From assembly GCA_033296885.1 (NCBI GenBank), contig MU863904.1, positions 186,001 to 250,000 on the forward strand: a DNA stretch of 64,000 nt, in the 5' to 3' direction. Shown here piece after piece: positions 21,954-32,973 of this stretch. A program made the position numbers and the translations under genes. The stretch is from Triangularia verruculosa. Lineage: Eukaryota; Ascomycota; Sordariomycetes; Sordariales; Podosporaceae. Position 1 is the stretch's first letter; the number at the start of each line of letters is the position of its first letter. Below the pieces are notes generated by a model. The model saw nothing but the letters and a program-made list of their open reading frames with translations. It ran no database searches and was not told the origin of the DNA.

Positions 21954-24900
21954 TGTTGATGTGTTGTTGATGGTGGGGGGGTTTCAAACGGGCGAAGAAG
22001 TTCGATAGATGAAAAAGAATGGATCGGTTGGTGGGACCACGTAACTGGGGTATTGAAACTGATTTGAAAGCAAGGTCGAAAAAAACGAGATCGGCTAGGT
22101 GCAGTTGATCAAGGATAGTCGGGAAGTGAAGAAAAAGGGTATGCGCAGCACGGGAAGAAAGCAAAGGGGGTGGACGGCAACAGTGACGATGGCTGGGCCG
22201 GAGAAAGGAATGGAAGGATGGGAATAGCAACAAAAAGAGAAAAGGAAGAAGCAGATCAACTGGTATTTAACTGGGAAGCGCGCATGAAGTTGGCGGCCCA
22301 TCTTGAACCCCCCTTTTGCACAAAGCAACGACGCTGTTTGGGTGGTGGGTGCAACCTTCAGGGGAGCGTGGCACAAAGTAGACAGGGGGGGTACCTGGGT
22401 ACTTGCATGGGATTTCTCCCCTGACTCCCCTGATTCCCCTGGACGCCAAGTCAAACGGCAGATCCCCAGGCGTGCCAAGATGGCAAATCGTCCGCGATTC
22501 TGACGACTGGGGAAGAGCCTTGGGGTTTCGACAGATGCTACTCCGTAGACGAGAACCCCTCCTCATCAGGACCTGACATCAGATGCTGCAGCTCGCCAGA
22601 TACAGAGCTCAGGTGGCATGCCAGATTGGCCCCCATGATCGGATTCTTGCGGCCGCTGTGGCTGCTATCGCTGGCGGCCAGGAACACGGCTGGTCTGGGG
22701 AGAACTGGGGCAAAACCGGGATGTGGTGGGATGGACGGAGGAGTGGCCGACTTGCCGACCTCGCAAACGCCGGGCGCCGGGTGAGCCGGGTCTGGGAATC
22801 TGGCTCAACAGGCTCTTTCAGACTGTGGCTCCAGCACCTGGGCGGATTCGAGAGGCAAACGCATACCGCAGGATTTGCTGTTGTTGGTGATGGACGAGAT
22901 CTCCTTTGATCTTCGGCCGCAAGAGAGGCCGTTGTGGCTGTATGCTGGACTTGCAATAACAATTGGCGGAAAGAGGAAAGAGACTGTGTGATGGTTGGGA
23001 CATGTTCAAGGCTCCGGGCGCTGCCATTGGACACGAGGAACCGACAGTTCGTACCCTGCAATTCCGTTGCGGAAATGTCTCTGCCCAATCGACCGCCGCC
23101 GCGTTGGATGGATTGAGGCTCTGGGCTGGCCCCGTCCGGCCTGATGCTTGGCAGCAATCAACTGCAAACCTGCGCTTGAGTCTCTGATCAATTTAGTCCG
23201 AGATCTCGCTGTTACCTTCGGACGAGGCAAACCTGCTTTGGGACGGTGTTTGGAATCAACACGGTAGAGAAGAGAATGCCGTCTTCGTTGTGTGGTTCTG
23301 TCCAGGGGTCTTCAATGCAACCTGGCAAACATCTCACCAGAAGAACAGCCAACGAGAACAGACATCCATCCTCGGCGGCAGCAGCAACAAGGCCCTCATC
23401 CTCCGTCACCCAAAAGAAGGGAAGGAGCCGCGCAGTGCAGTCTTGTACGCGGGGGTGGCGCACTGGTGAAGCGCGCTAAGTGGCGGGCCCCGCTCGCTGG
23501 CAACTTCAAAGGAAGGCTCCAGGGGCAGACACGACAAGAGCCTCAGCATGGGAAAATTCCAGGTTATAACCAAACATCTCCTACCATTTCAGAGACACCA
23601 GGTTGCCCAGGTCGCGGTGCTCAATGTCAGGCGCCGGGGGGGAGTGGGAGAAAGAAACATCTGACAATCCAGTGCCAAGGGGCCCGTTAGCGCCGTTGCA
23701 GGGACTGGTATCGTACGAAACGATCTGGGGAAGGGGTCAGCCTGCTGCATTCTGAGGCAGGTGCAGGCGAGGAATTGGTGGAATTTGTTAGTGCAGCGCA
23801 GCCGCCCGTTTGGGATGCTGAAACACCAAGGTCCGTTCTACTCTTCTCCACAGCGCGTGTTTCGGTCTTGCTGCTACCATAGCATCGAGCCCGGAGATTT
23901 CGTATTTCACTCTCTTCATTAGGAATGTCTATTGCCGCCGACTCGTATACTATCAACTTCAAACTGCCAGCTCCATCGTCCATCACCGAGAAAACCAAAC
24001 ATCGCGATGATAGCGTACCTACACTATACTAGCGCCGTGTAATGGGAGCTAGCGACTCTCGAAATAGACCATCTGATCGCCGCATCATGCCTTGGCTCTG
24101 CGCTCCAACGAATCCCAAAAACCACTGCGCAGTCCCGAGCGCATGAACATGCCTGGGCGTGCATCGCAGCATGAACCTCGATACTGACGGTGTTGTCAAG
24201 GTAAGACGGAGAGGCGAGATGTTGCTGTTTCTGTGCAACCTCGGCTGGGAAGAGAAGCAGTTTTGACCGTACCCGGCGGCAGCAAAGACCGAGAAACGGT
24301 CTTGGGCTGCTTTGATGTGCGAATGAATCCTTTCGGTCGCCTACTGTCACTTAGCGCGGAGCGGGCCCGGTGTCCGGGCACCCCAAGGCCGAGAATAGTG
24401 GGCCGATAGCGAGAGGAATACCGGTCCTTCGGGGGCGAAATTCGGCCGGCCTCACAGCGACCTCCAGGGCTGCTGCACCACCCACCCACATGGCCCCGCA
24501 AACTAACTGCCTTCCAGAAGCTCGGAACGGAGTCGAGGTGGAGATGGATGCAGCCTTACAGCAAAACCGGCAGACCAGCAGAGGTTGAGAGAAATAAACA
24601 AGAAAAACCACTAGCTATGATGTAAGGGAATTGCGTGTGGGTGGAACTGTTGACACAGCACATGCTTCTCTCATGACATGGTAATGATGAAGGCCCGAAA
24701 CAGCCATTCATGGACTGATCTGATAAGGCTTCCCGCGGCACTTGGCATGATACCTATGAAGTCCCGAAATTGGATCGAGAAGGATCGATTGCTTTTGCGG
24801 CGTGCAAAGACGAAGCAGAGATAACCAGTAGATGACCGGCGCCCTCTCGTGGAGGAGGGAACCGCTGAATTGAGTGGCTTTCAGCCGGAGGCGGCTGTGC

Positions 24901-26025
24901 AGGTTGTGTCTTATTAATGCGACCATGCAGCAGTGGTCCCTGGGGAAGCAGGAGAAAAAGGTGAAAAAGACTGGCCAGGGATGTCCAAACTGCACTTTTC
25001 ATGATTTTGAAGGGTCTTCGTCATCCATCATCTCCCATCCAAGGGAGTGCCAGGTAGCGGAGTGAACCGCCCAAGACATCCGTCCCGCCGTTGGCTGCGC
25101 CTTCGGCGGGCTGGGACACACTGCAATCTGTAACCCAACACCCGTCCTGGACAAAAGATTGGAGACTGTGACTTGCCAAGGAGATTGTGAAAGACTGCTG
25201 CTGCATCATAACCGTCATCTATGGGTATCAGAGATAATCCGAAGACGTTGGAAGACATCCGACAGACGTTGCCGGTGATTCGAGAGGCCCGTTTACCATG
25301 TTTCAACGGCCCTCTGCCACTAGTTGAAGGCCGTGTCTCGTGTAGTCATCTCGCATTTTCTGTGGACGAGGTGCCCACCCAACAACACAGATTGAGGTGG
25401 AAACACCCGGACATCACACATCAACAACAACATCTCTTATTATTCACAACGAGCACCACGCCTTGCTTGCACTGTTCCGCTCTCGGTCGGAGCCTCACGC
25501 ATTAGCCATTGACGCTGCCTTTCGCAAGAAGCCCAGTGGGCCACGCCAGCCCAAGTTAGATCGCAACCTAACCCCGCGCCCGTCCACGCGACCAGTAATT
25601 AATTAGAAGCTGGAAACCAAAGCAGACAGACGGGAGTCCAAGTCGATGCCCTACCGCAGCGCCGCCCTGCAAACAAAATAACAAGAAACAAGGTTTCGTA
25701 AAATCCCGATCGGCCAACGAACCGGGTCCGCTCTGTCCCAAATCGCAGTGAACGAGCAGTCCGGCCAGCGCCAATAGCGCCTTTCGAGTCTTTTTGCCAT
25801 CAACAGACTCAGTCCATCTGCCCCCCCCCCCCCCCCCTCCGAACGACACCACATCCACCTGCTGCCCACCCATTTGCCTCCAGCAGTTGATTTTTGCCAG
25901 CCGAGTCGGAGATTGGAGGAGTGGTTTCGCTGCTGTGCCATGGTTGTCGCATCCTGATCCGACGACGACTGAGAAAGTGTTACCGATTGATACCCCCCGC
26001 GAAAGTAATACGAAACCAAAGGAGA
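21954..26025. other. 4-kb GC-rich intergenic region, no gene recognised
   Basis: The longest gene-free stretch here, between divergent genes (subtilase - and F-box-like +). Scattered frames of 60-180 codons occur on both strands, but none shows a domain, and neighbouring frames overlap. Features seen are a CCCCT cluster at 22358-22440 and a C17 run at 25821-25837. Near 23690-24000 a - strand frame (MVFSVMDDG...) reads plausibly for 100 codons without homology I know. A fast-evolving or multi-exon gene cannot be excluded. Confidence 0.5.
22358..22440. promoter_or_regulatory. Cluster of CCCCT/AGGGG (STRE-like) elements upstream of subtilase
   Basis: Three CCCCT motifs at 22418-22422, 22427-22431 and 22436-22440 are spaced exactly 9 bp apart. 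Further AGGGG motifs lie at about 22358 and 22384. CCCCT is the core of the fungal stress-response element bound by Msn2/4 or Seb1-type zinc fingers. The block is about 400-490 bp upstream of the subtilase start. Function is inferred. Confidence 0.4.
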
Positions 26026-26956
26026 ATGGATTTCCCAACAAGTCCCATGCTCATCGACGACGATCGCGACAATGTCGACTCTCTCAGCCTCGACACGCGC
26101 CTGCCCAGGGCTGAGAGGGCACAGTCAATAATACACCAAGCCGACGACGACGACGAAGACGAGAACAAGGCGACCGTCGAACTCGCCTCCATCATGACAA
26201 CCACGTCCAACCCAGTATCACCGGGACCTTCAAGTCCTCCGCTAGACCAAGTACGAATGCAAGACTTTATCCCCCCAACACGGCCAAGCAGCACGCCGTT
26301 TCCACAACCAGAGCCTCGAAGTACAGACTTGCGGTCCACAAGGCGTCCATCAGAATCCCCGATGGACCTTGACCAACCCGGTCTTTCCGATACAGTATTG
26401 GCCCCGGTCGACAGCCATACCGCCGGCCTCAGCCTCTCCCATCTCCCCGCCGAGATCCACGAGTGCATCTTGGATCACCTGTTTGGCTTCCGGGTATCAA
26501 CATCGTCAAAAAGCTCAATCACACGCTGGGGAACTGCCTTGCGACATCCAAGAAGAAAGGAACTATCCGAACTATCCCGCGTGAGCCGAACCTGGAGAGT
26601 CCTGATTCAAGAACGTCTCTACCGGCACATCAAGCTAAAAGCCACCATCGACTCCCTGAGGGGGTCCTTTGAGTATTTCGCGGCCCATCCACACCTACGA
26701 CCCTACGTCAAGCACGTCGAAATCTGGTTCCCGGTGTTCAGACCCAAATACGGGCCGTTGGCTCTGTCAACAGCCAACACACTGCCGACCGTCACACCAG
26801 ACGGCCTCACGACCGCCTCGTACGTCCTCCCCATGGACAACTGCTCGCTAGAAGAAGCGTTTTACTTTGTCGCCAACTCATTCCCAGAAGTGTGCATCAT
26901 GACGCTGGAAGGTGGGGAGAGGAGAAAAGCGCCAAAGGTGAAGCACTGGATCGGGG

Positions 26957-26990
<34 letters not shown>

Positions 26991-27951
26991 GGCTCGTCCA
27001 CGCGCCGCCATGCCAAAGATTGATTCAGTGCATACCCTGATCTGCAAGGGGCAGTGGAACTTGATAAGAGGACAAGACGATTTTGAGAGCATCACGTCTG
27101 CGCTACCGAACTTGACAGAGTGGCAGGGCTCGTACAGCAAGCCGAAATCAAAGAGCTATCTCACCATGGCGGACATCTTTTCGCAACAACCGATGAGACT
27201 GAAGCAGCTGGAAAAACTATCACTATGCCTGGAGGGGGATTATAGGAGGGAAATGAACTTTCCGTCCTACTTCCTCAAGGTGTCGAGTAAAGTGCACTTT
27301 TGCTCCAAGCTGGCGGACGCGGCGGCGGCGTCACCGAGTCTAGAGCAGATTTCGTATACGGGGAGGGTGTGCCAGCATTTTTTTAATGAATTGGTGGGGA
27401 GGTGTAAGGGGAGGGAGGAGGATGAGGATGGGAGGAGGGTGTCGAGGCTGAAGAGGATTGATTTGACGGTGAAGAATTGCTGTAGGAAGGTGGCGCATTG
27501 GAATGAGAGCGGGTCGGGGATCACGGACATGAATTTTATCAAGGCGTTTGAGCAGTTGGTGCTGGCGGGGATTAGGGCGTTGGGGGTGTTGAGGGGGGTG
27601 GAGTATTTGAGGATAAGATATGTGGATTTGGGTGAGTTTGTCATTCTTTCCCTCCCTTTTTTCTGGTTTCATGGTTAACAATGGTGTTTAGACTCGCCGG
27701 TCCCACCGCTGAACCCGTATTTTCTGTTGGAAAAGGGGTGGTGCTCGGGGGTGTGGAGCGACGAGATTGTGGCGGAGCTGAACGTTGCGAGGCCGGGGGC
27801 GAGGTTTGAGGAGCTGGCCGAGTCGTTTGGGGAGGTTGGGTATAATAAGGATGGGAGGATGACGATTAGTCCCGACTTTCCGAGGTCGAAGAGTTTGTCG
27901 CTGAAGCTGTCGAATTATGCCATGTTGAGTGTTGGGATTTCGGTCTCGTAG
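26026..27951 (+). CDS. F-box-like domain protein, function unknown
   Basis: Exons 26026-27631 and 27692-27951 (621 aa), with a 60-nt intron. After an acidic and Pro/Ser-rich N-terminus an F-box-like segment appears: LSLSHLPAEIHECILDHLFGF, then ELSELSRVSRTWRVLIQERLYRHIKL (about residues 130-205). The rest (HPHLRPYVKHVEIWFPVF, LPNLTEWQGSY, LEKLSLCLEGD, and FLLEKGWCSGVWSDEI in exon 2) resembles fungal F-box proteins with a degenerate leucine-rich region. Such proteins may present targets to SCF ubiquitin ligases (inference). A poly-Gln run coded by CAA repeats lies at 26957-26991. The start at MDFPTSPM is preferred over the in-frame upstream start at 25894. Confidence 0.8.
26957..26991 (+). repeat. 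Coding (CAA)n tract, poly-Gln in F-box-like protein
   Basis: About 11 consecutive CAA codons plus CAG encode a Gln run between conserved blocks. Trinucleotide length variation here would be tolerated in frame. Confidence 0.85.
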
Positions 27952-28225
27952 GTGGGGTGGAGAGGGGGGGTATCTTTTTCTGGGGTTTGGAGTCTTGAGG
28001 TGTTTTTTTTTTTTTTGCTCAGGGAATAGAGGGAGCTAGGATTGGGATTGGGATTGGGATGGGATGGGAAGGGGGGATGTGAGGGTGGCGTTTGGGAGGT
28101 GTTATCTTTTTTTTTGTGTGGAAATGAGATTGAGAGGGAAGGAGGTCAGGTTATTGTTATACTTGCAGTGAGCGGGAAAGGGGGGATTGATGAGTTATCT
28201 TTGAGGATTGCTATACATTTGTGTT

Positions 28226-28228
<3 letters not shown>

Positions 28229-28256
<28 letters not shown>

Positions 28257-28290
28257 CTCTTGTGTGTGTGTGTGTCTTGTGTGTGTGCAA
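28229..28290. repeat. (GT)n microsatellite cluster
   Basis: Two to three runs of GTGTGT separated by TCTCTT/TCTT interruptions, 3' of the F-box-like gene. Confidence 0.8.
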
Positions 28291-29149
28291 TAAGCACCAT
28301 GCTCAACTACCCTCTAAACCTGGGCGTGGGAGTGGAAAGGTTGTGATATTTCTTACATCTTCAGGCTTGGGGGAGGTTTCTTTTTTGGTTCTGGCTGCTG
28401 TTTTTAGGCGTGCGGCAATGGGAGGACTGGCTGGCTGGCTGGCCCTTTTGTTTCGAGATGATCGAAGGGAGGTGGGAGGGAGGGTGAGGATAAGAAGAGC
28501 GAGCAATTTACCCAAGGGTTATTATGACTACCTAGGAGGGAATAGGGAGGGAATAGGGAGGGAATAGGGGGGGGCAATGGGAGGGCGTTTTATAATTATC
28601 TTGTGGTGGCAAGGGGAAGGAAACCTACCAAGGCAAGGAAGGGGGAAATTTAGGTATGAAAGGAGAGGGAGAGAGAGGGTCTTAGAAATTTGTTGGTACC
28701 TACCTACCTAGTTATTGCTGTTGTTGTTTAAGAGGGGTATTTGATTCCGGATATTGAAGTGCTGAGGGAGAAGACAGAGAGAAAGGGATGAAAATAGAAT
28801 AAGATTTGATATGATGTGGTTGTAAAGGGGGGTGAGTGAGTGAGTGAGATGTGAGGTGATGTGTTTGTGTTTGTGGGTTAATAAAGATCCAGGACCTGCA
28901 ACCACCCAAAGTCTTTATAAAAAAGAAAAAAACTAAACACCCCTCCTTCAACACTCCCCCGAAAAAAAAGCTCTCGGGAACAGTACGTATGTACTCTTCC
29001 ATCCCCTCCAGGGCCGTCCAGTCGAATTGGGCTCAACACACACATTTACACACACACATTGCACACATAGCGACTACCTTAGATACCCTTCAAGAGCTAG
29101 CTTCCTAAAACTAATATCTTTTCCGCCATCATTGAGCCATCAAGCTAAT

Positions 29150-29500
29150 GATGTTGACGATAATGACGGTGGTGGTGATAATAATAACGATGGTGACGGC
29201 GATTGAGAAGGAGATTGAGAAGGAGTTGATGCCGATTGCTGCCGGGTTGAGCGCGGATTAGATGGAGGAATTGAAGGGGTTAATGACTAAGGTCATTAAT
29301 GAAGCTGTTGTTTTTACAGCTAGGTCTAAAGTCAGGTAATTGGTACTATAAGGGTAGGAAATATAGTTAAAGGGTATTAGAATATAGGTAGTTATAACGC
29401 CTCAAAAGATGGCTACAAGGCCTTAAAAGATAGTTAATAGGCCTTAAGAAGTAGCCGAGATCACTTTTTAAAAGATACCTAGTGATAAACTCTTTCGTGA
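29150..29500 (+). repeat. Decayed heptad-coding repeat (locus 2)
   Basis: Units such as AAAAGATAGTTAATAGGCCTT at 29403-29450 read on + as (K)ALKDSxx. Here xx are the stop codons TAA TAG, where a sense reading would have Gln (CAA/CAG). The frame continues as ALRSSRDHFLKDT and then three stops. Just upstream (29149-29338) lies a short coding-like frame (IEKEIEKELMPIAAGLSAD, TAG, then MEELKGLMTKVINEAV). The pattern of TAA/TAG replacing CAA/CAG fits RIP-type C-to-T decay. Confidence 0.55.
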
Positions 29501-30127
29501 TGGCAAATTCCTGTCCGTTCAGCCCTCCCAAAAAAACCATGTCTATAAATAACTGCGGTATCCAGCACAAAATCACAAACAGCCAACAGCACTCAAAACT
29601 TTCTTTATTAACTCTTCAACACAACCAACCCACAAATCGACTAATACTACCCAACTTTCTATTTTCAAAGAGCACATAAACACGCCCTCCTATTTATCAC
29701 TGCCAAACCCCAACATATAGACAAACAAGCTCTACCACATATAAAATCCAGTCTAATTCATTTAATCTAGTAAAAAAAAACCCCACCATTCACAAAGTCG
29801 TGTAGAATATAAATATATATGCCTTTTTGTGCCTTGGGGTATCTATGTGTTACATGACATCTCGCAACAACAGCAGCCGCAACAAACAACAAACAACAAA
29901 CAACAAAAAAGGGGAATAAAGCTGGGTTGGTTGGTTGGGTGTTGTCTCTTTTGCTCTTTCCCCCCCCCCAAAAAATATACCAGAGAGCAAAAACAGACAA
30001 AAAAAAAGTGATATATGGTTGGCTGTGTGTGTGCAAGACAATAAAATAAAATAAAACAACCTCAAGCAGTTCTCCACCACGTCCCGCTCTTCAACTCCTT
30101 ACTGATATATGAACAATCCCGTACGAT

Positions 30128-30129
<2 letters not shown>

Positions 30130-30160
<31 letters not shown>
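30130..30160. repeat. A31 homopolymer
   Basis: 31 consecutive adenines about 200 bp downstream of the coiled-coil gene's stop. On the gene's strand it is a T tract. Its length may be affected by sequencing. Confidence 0.8.
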
Positions 30161-30164
<4 letters not shown>

Positions 30165-30354
30165 AGCCAGTCCTGTGTCCCCAAACCGCCCCTGTTCCCA
30201 AAAAATGTGATTATAAACAAGAAAAATAAGCCGTCGCCGGAGTGGTGATCAAAAACGCATAGCCATGCGCGCGTGTTGCGAGTATGTCCCTTCCCTCCCA
30301 TCTGGTCCTGGAATTCCCGGCTCTCCAAAACCTGTTTCTCCCAGCCAGCCCCCT

Positions 30355-32973
30355 TTACCTACTATCAGTAGGCAACTCCACACCACTGTCCTTATCCCGA
30401 GGCCTTGGCTTCCACGTTCTCCTTCTGTCGTCGTCGTTTTCTGTGTCGGTATTGCTCAGATCATCGTCTACTCGAGGGTCGTCTCCATACAGAGAATCGT
30501 CTCTAAGATCATCGTCTAGCCGGGGGTTGTCGCCATAGAGTGAATCTTCCCTCAGATCATCTGATCGATCCGACCGAAGAATATCCCCATAAAGAGAATC
30601 ATCTCTGAGGGGGTCGTCCGAGAGATTATCATCTAGCCGAGGATTATCCCCATAAAGAGAATCGTCTTTGAGATCATCAGTCTCAGCGTCGGTACCACCA
30701 AGATCATCCAATCGAGCGTCTTCCCCATAGAGAGAATCATCTTTCAACGGATCCTCATCGTCGTCCACATCGCCCTCCATGGCACTGCCATCCAGCTCCT
30801 CTCGGCGGCCTGGAACTTCAAGCTCTTCGGGCCTGAGCACTCTGCCACCCAACTCAACGTCACCGGCCGTGACCTTGTACGCGAGAGCGCGCTTCCCTTC
30901 CTTGATCAACTCTTCAGTCCACCCTAGACATCGTTTCAGACTGTGGTTCATCTTTTGGCTGTCAACAAGCAGCTGCTGATGTTTGGACAGGTCAACCTGA
31001 AGCCTGTTTTCATCCCTCTTCCGCCGTGACTCGTTATGCTCAGAGCTTCCCGACTCTGAATGATCTGAGCCAGACATGGAATCTTCCTCGTCTTCATTCT
31101 CCTCCTCCAGCCCCTCCAATTCGGCGTCTTCTTCTGCGAGTTCAATATCATCCTCATCGACATCGACCAATCCGATTTCCGCCTTTGCCAGAACTCCACC
31201 TTCCGCTATCGAGGCTGACGGGACGCGGCTACTCAACGAGGCCATGCTCATTCTCGACATCCGTTTATAGCGCCGCAGCTCGGCGCTCTGCTTCCGCAGC
31301 TGTCTCTCCAACGTTCGGTTGATCGCCTCAAGACTGGCGTTTGTGATTTGCAGATCCTGCACCTTGCGCTCTCGTCGTGCGTTGGCCACCAGGTCGCTTA
31401 TCGGTTCCTTCTCCTGTGAGTTTGACTTTGCTGGGCTATTCAACGACTCAGATTTCCCTTCCTCTGATTCGGCGAAGTCCTCGGCGGCTTGAAGAAGTGA
31501 GGCAAAGCCGCCCATACCTGGACTTCCTGGAAGAATCGAGCTCGGCGGAGCGAATAATGGAGATGTGGCTTCAGAAGAAGGAGTGGTAGAAGGATGCGAA
31601 GATATCAGTCTCGCTATGGCAGGGGCATCAGCCATGGTCAGACTCTTTGGACGGGCGTGGCCTCTTTCTGTGCCAGTAGAGTGGGTGCTTTGGTCGAGGC
31701 CAGGCCTCCCCTGACTTCCCACGCTGAGTCGATGGTGTGAACCTGATATGGGAGACCGAGGCGACACAAGAGGCGTGCTATGTCCACTCTTGCTCCTGGG
31801 TTGGGCGGGTAGCCCGACAGGAGAGGTCGACCTGAGTGCGTTGCCCGGACGGGCAGCTGGTATTCTTGAAGCGGTCGACACGACAGAGCTCGGACCCCTC
31901 TTGGATGGGCCAATCTTGGGTGCAGGTTGCAGCTCAGGCGCTCCATTTGCGTAGAAGAACTTGCTCCCATGACTCTCAATGGTGCTGGCAGGAGGGGATG
32001 TCAATGGTGATATAGCGCTCGAACGATCGGGGAGGGGGCCTCCATTGGCGTGGAAGAAGGGCGTATTTCTCGAGGGTTGTGGTGCAAGAGGTCTGGTGTG
32101 TGGCGGTTGGGTCTGTCTCGGAAGGTCTGCGGCATAGAAGAATTTCGAGTCTACGTCCTGTCTGTTGCCAGCGCCGCTCACGTCCGAGGCCGGACTGAAT
32201 GTCACCACTGGCCGCCTCGAGGCCGTATCGTCAGCGACAGCTGTTGAGATGCCCAACCCGCTCTTTGAATCCCATGCATCGTGGCGTTCAAGGTTCGGGG
32301 TGCCGAGCGGAGTGCTGTGAGCACTTTCAACGCGGCTTTGACGTGAGCCAGATCTTGGTGTGACATTGTTGGAATTCAAGAAGGCAGTCACTGGGGAGGT
32401 GATGTCGAGTTTATCGCGCGGCGCTGAACCATTGGCGCCGAGGACGGTATCAGGCCTCGGCCGGCGGGGCAGTGGTGTTGTGGAAGCTGAAGTGGTAGGT
32501 CGCGTAGCTACCTTGGGAGTTAATGGTGGTTTGCTGCTGCTGTTTGCTGTTCGGGCCACAGCCGGCATCTGTGGCTGTCGGGTCCCCGTCGGGCCTGGTC
32601 GTTCGTAGGATGGCATCCTGGGAGTTGTTTGCCTCGCCGTCGTGGGCGCAGGCGCTTTCGGATCGAGTCCTGCCCTCATTCCACGTGCCGACGACGTTGC
32701 ATTTTGGTCCCTCTTCTTGAACGGATGGCGGGACAAGGGCGCGGCGGGGGACGAGGCGGAAGTCGAAGACGGGGCAGCGGTGGTGGTAATTCGTGTCGTT
32801 CTCACACCAGACGCCGACGTGGTGGTGGTCAAGATTCCGGCAGAGGGCTTCTTCCTCAGCGACGGCAACGCGGGACTGCGCGGTGGTGCTGCCGTGGTTG
32901 TTGATTCTCGCGGGTCGGCGGGCGGGTGGTCGGGAGGAATTGGGGGCGGAGGCATCGCGTTCGATTCTCGCAA
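30355..32973 (-). CDS. Low-complexity coiled-coil protein with C-terminal acidic LYGD repeats
   Basis: Intronless, 872 aa from the ATG at 32973, or 866 aa from MPPPPIPP at 32955, which I prefer. Residues 1-500 are Ser/Pro/Thr/Arg-rich and probably disordered. They hold three copies of a short aromatic motif (SKFFYAAD, TPFFHANG, SKFFYANG). A coiled-coil follows (about 530-575: VQDLQITNASLEAINRTLER, RKQSAELRRYKRMSR), then an acidic stretch. Next is a conserved-looking block (LKRCLGWTEELIKEGKRAL). The last 120 residues are about six copies of an acidic unit, DDSLYGDxPRLDD. It resembles fungal cytoskeleton or septum-associated scaffolds in style, but no function can be assigned. Confidence 0.8.
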   Translation of the reverse strand: MRESNAMPPPPIPPDHPPADPRESTTTAAPPRSPALPSLRKKPSAGILTTTTSASGVRTTRITTTAAPSSTSASSPAAPLSRHPFKKRDQNATSSARGMRAGLDPKAPAPTTARQTTPRMPSYERPGPTGTRQPQMPAVARTANSSSKPPLTPKVATRPTTSASTTPLPRRPRPDTVLGANGSAPRDKLDITSPVTAFLNSNNVTPRSGSRQSRVESAHSTPLGTPNLERHDAWDSKSGLGISTAVADDTASRRPVVTFSPASDVSGAGNRQDVDSKFFYAADLPRQTQPPHTRPLAPQPSRNTPFFHANGGPLPDRSSAISPLTSPPASTIESHGSKFFYANGAPELQPAPKIGPSKRGPSSVVSTASRIPAARPGNALRSTSPVGLPAQPRSKSGHSTPLVSPRSPISGSHHRLSVGSQGRPGLDQSTHSTGTERGHARPKSLTMADAPAIARLISSHPSTTPSSEATSPLFAPPSSILPGSPGMGGFASLLQAAEDFAESEEGKSESLNSPAKSNSQEKEPISDLVANARRERKVQDLQITNASLEAINRTLERQLRKQSAELRRYKRMSRMSMASLSSRVPSASIAEGGVLAKAEIGLVDVDEDDIELAEEDAELEGLEEENEDEEDSMSGSDHSESGSSEHNESRRKRDENRLQVDLSKHQQLLVDSQKMNHSLKRCLGWTEELIKEGKRALAYKVTAGDVELGGRVLRPEELEVPGRREELDGSAMEGDVDDDEDPLKDDSLYGEDARLDDLGGTDAETDDLKDDSLYGDNPRLDDNLSDDPLRDDSLYGDILRSDRSDDLREDSLYGDNPRLDDDLRDDSLYGDDPRVDDDLSNTDTENDDDRRRTWKPRPRDKDSGVELPTDSR

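Larger units (their letters stand above)
27952..30354. other. 2.4-kb convergent intergenic region with repeats
   Basis: The 3' sides of two convergent genes. It holds (GT)n tracts (28229-28290), an 11-bp tandem repeat GGGAGGGAATA (about 28532-28568), and a decayed heptad-repeat locus (29150-29500). An A31 run lies at 30130-30160. TATAAATA-like AT-rich DNA near 29540 and 29815 may be incidental. No intact gene is supported. Confidence 0.55.

Noticed and set aside
20838..21959. 373-codon + strand open frame across the subtilase gene
   Set aside because: It is antisense to a gene with complete catalytic motifs. Strong third-position G/C bias opens the opposite frame. The translated sequence has no domain.
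29367..29576. 69-codon - strand frame with similar heptads
   Set aside because: Same reasoning as the 51.6-kb frame: antisense of repeat locus 2.
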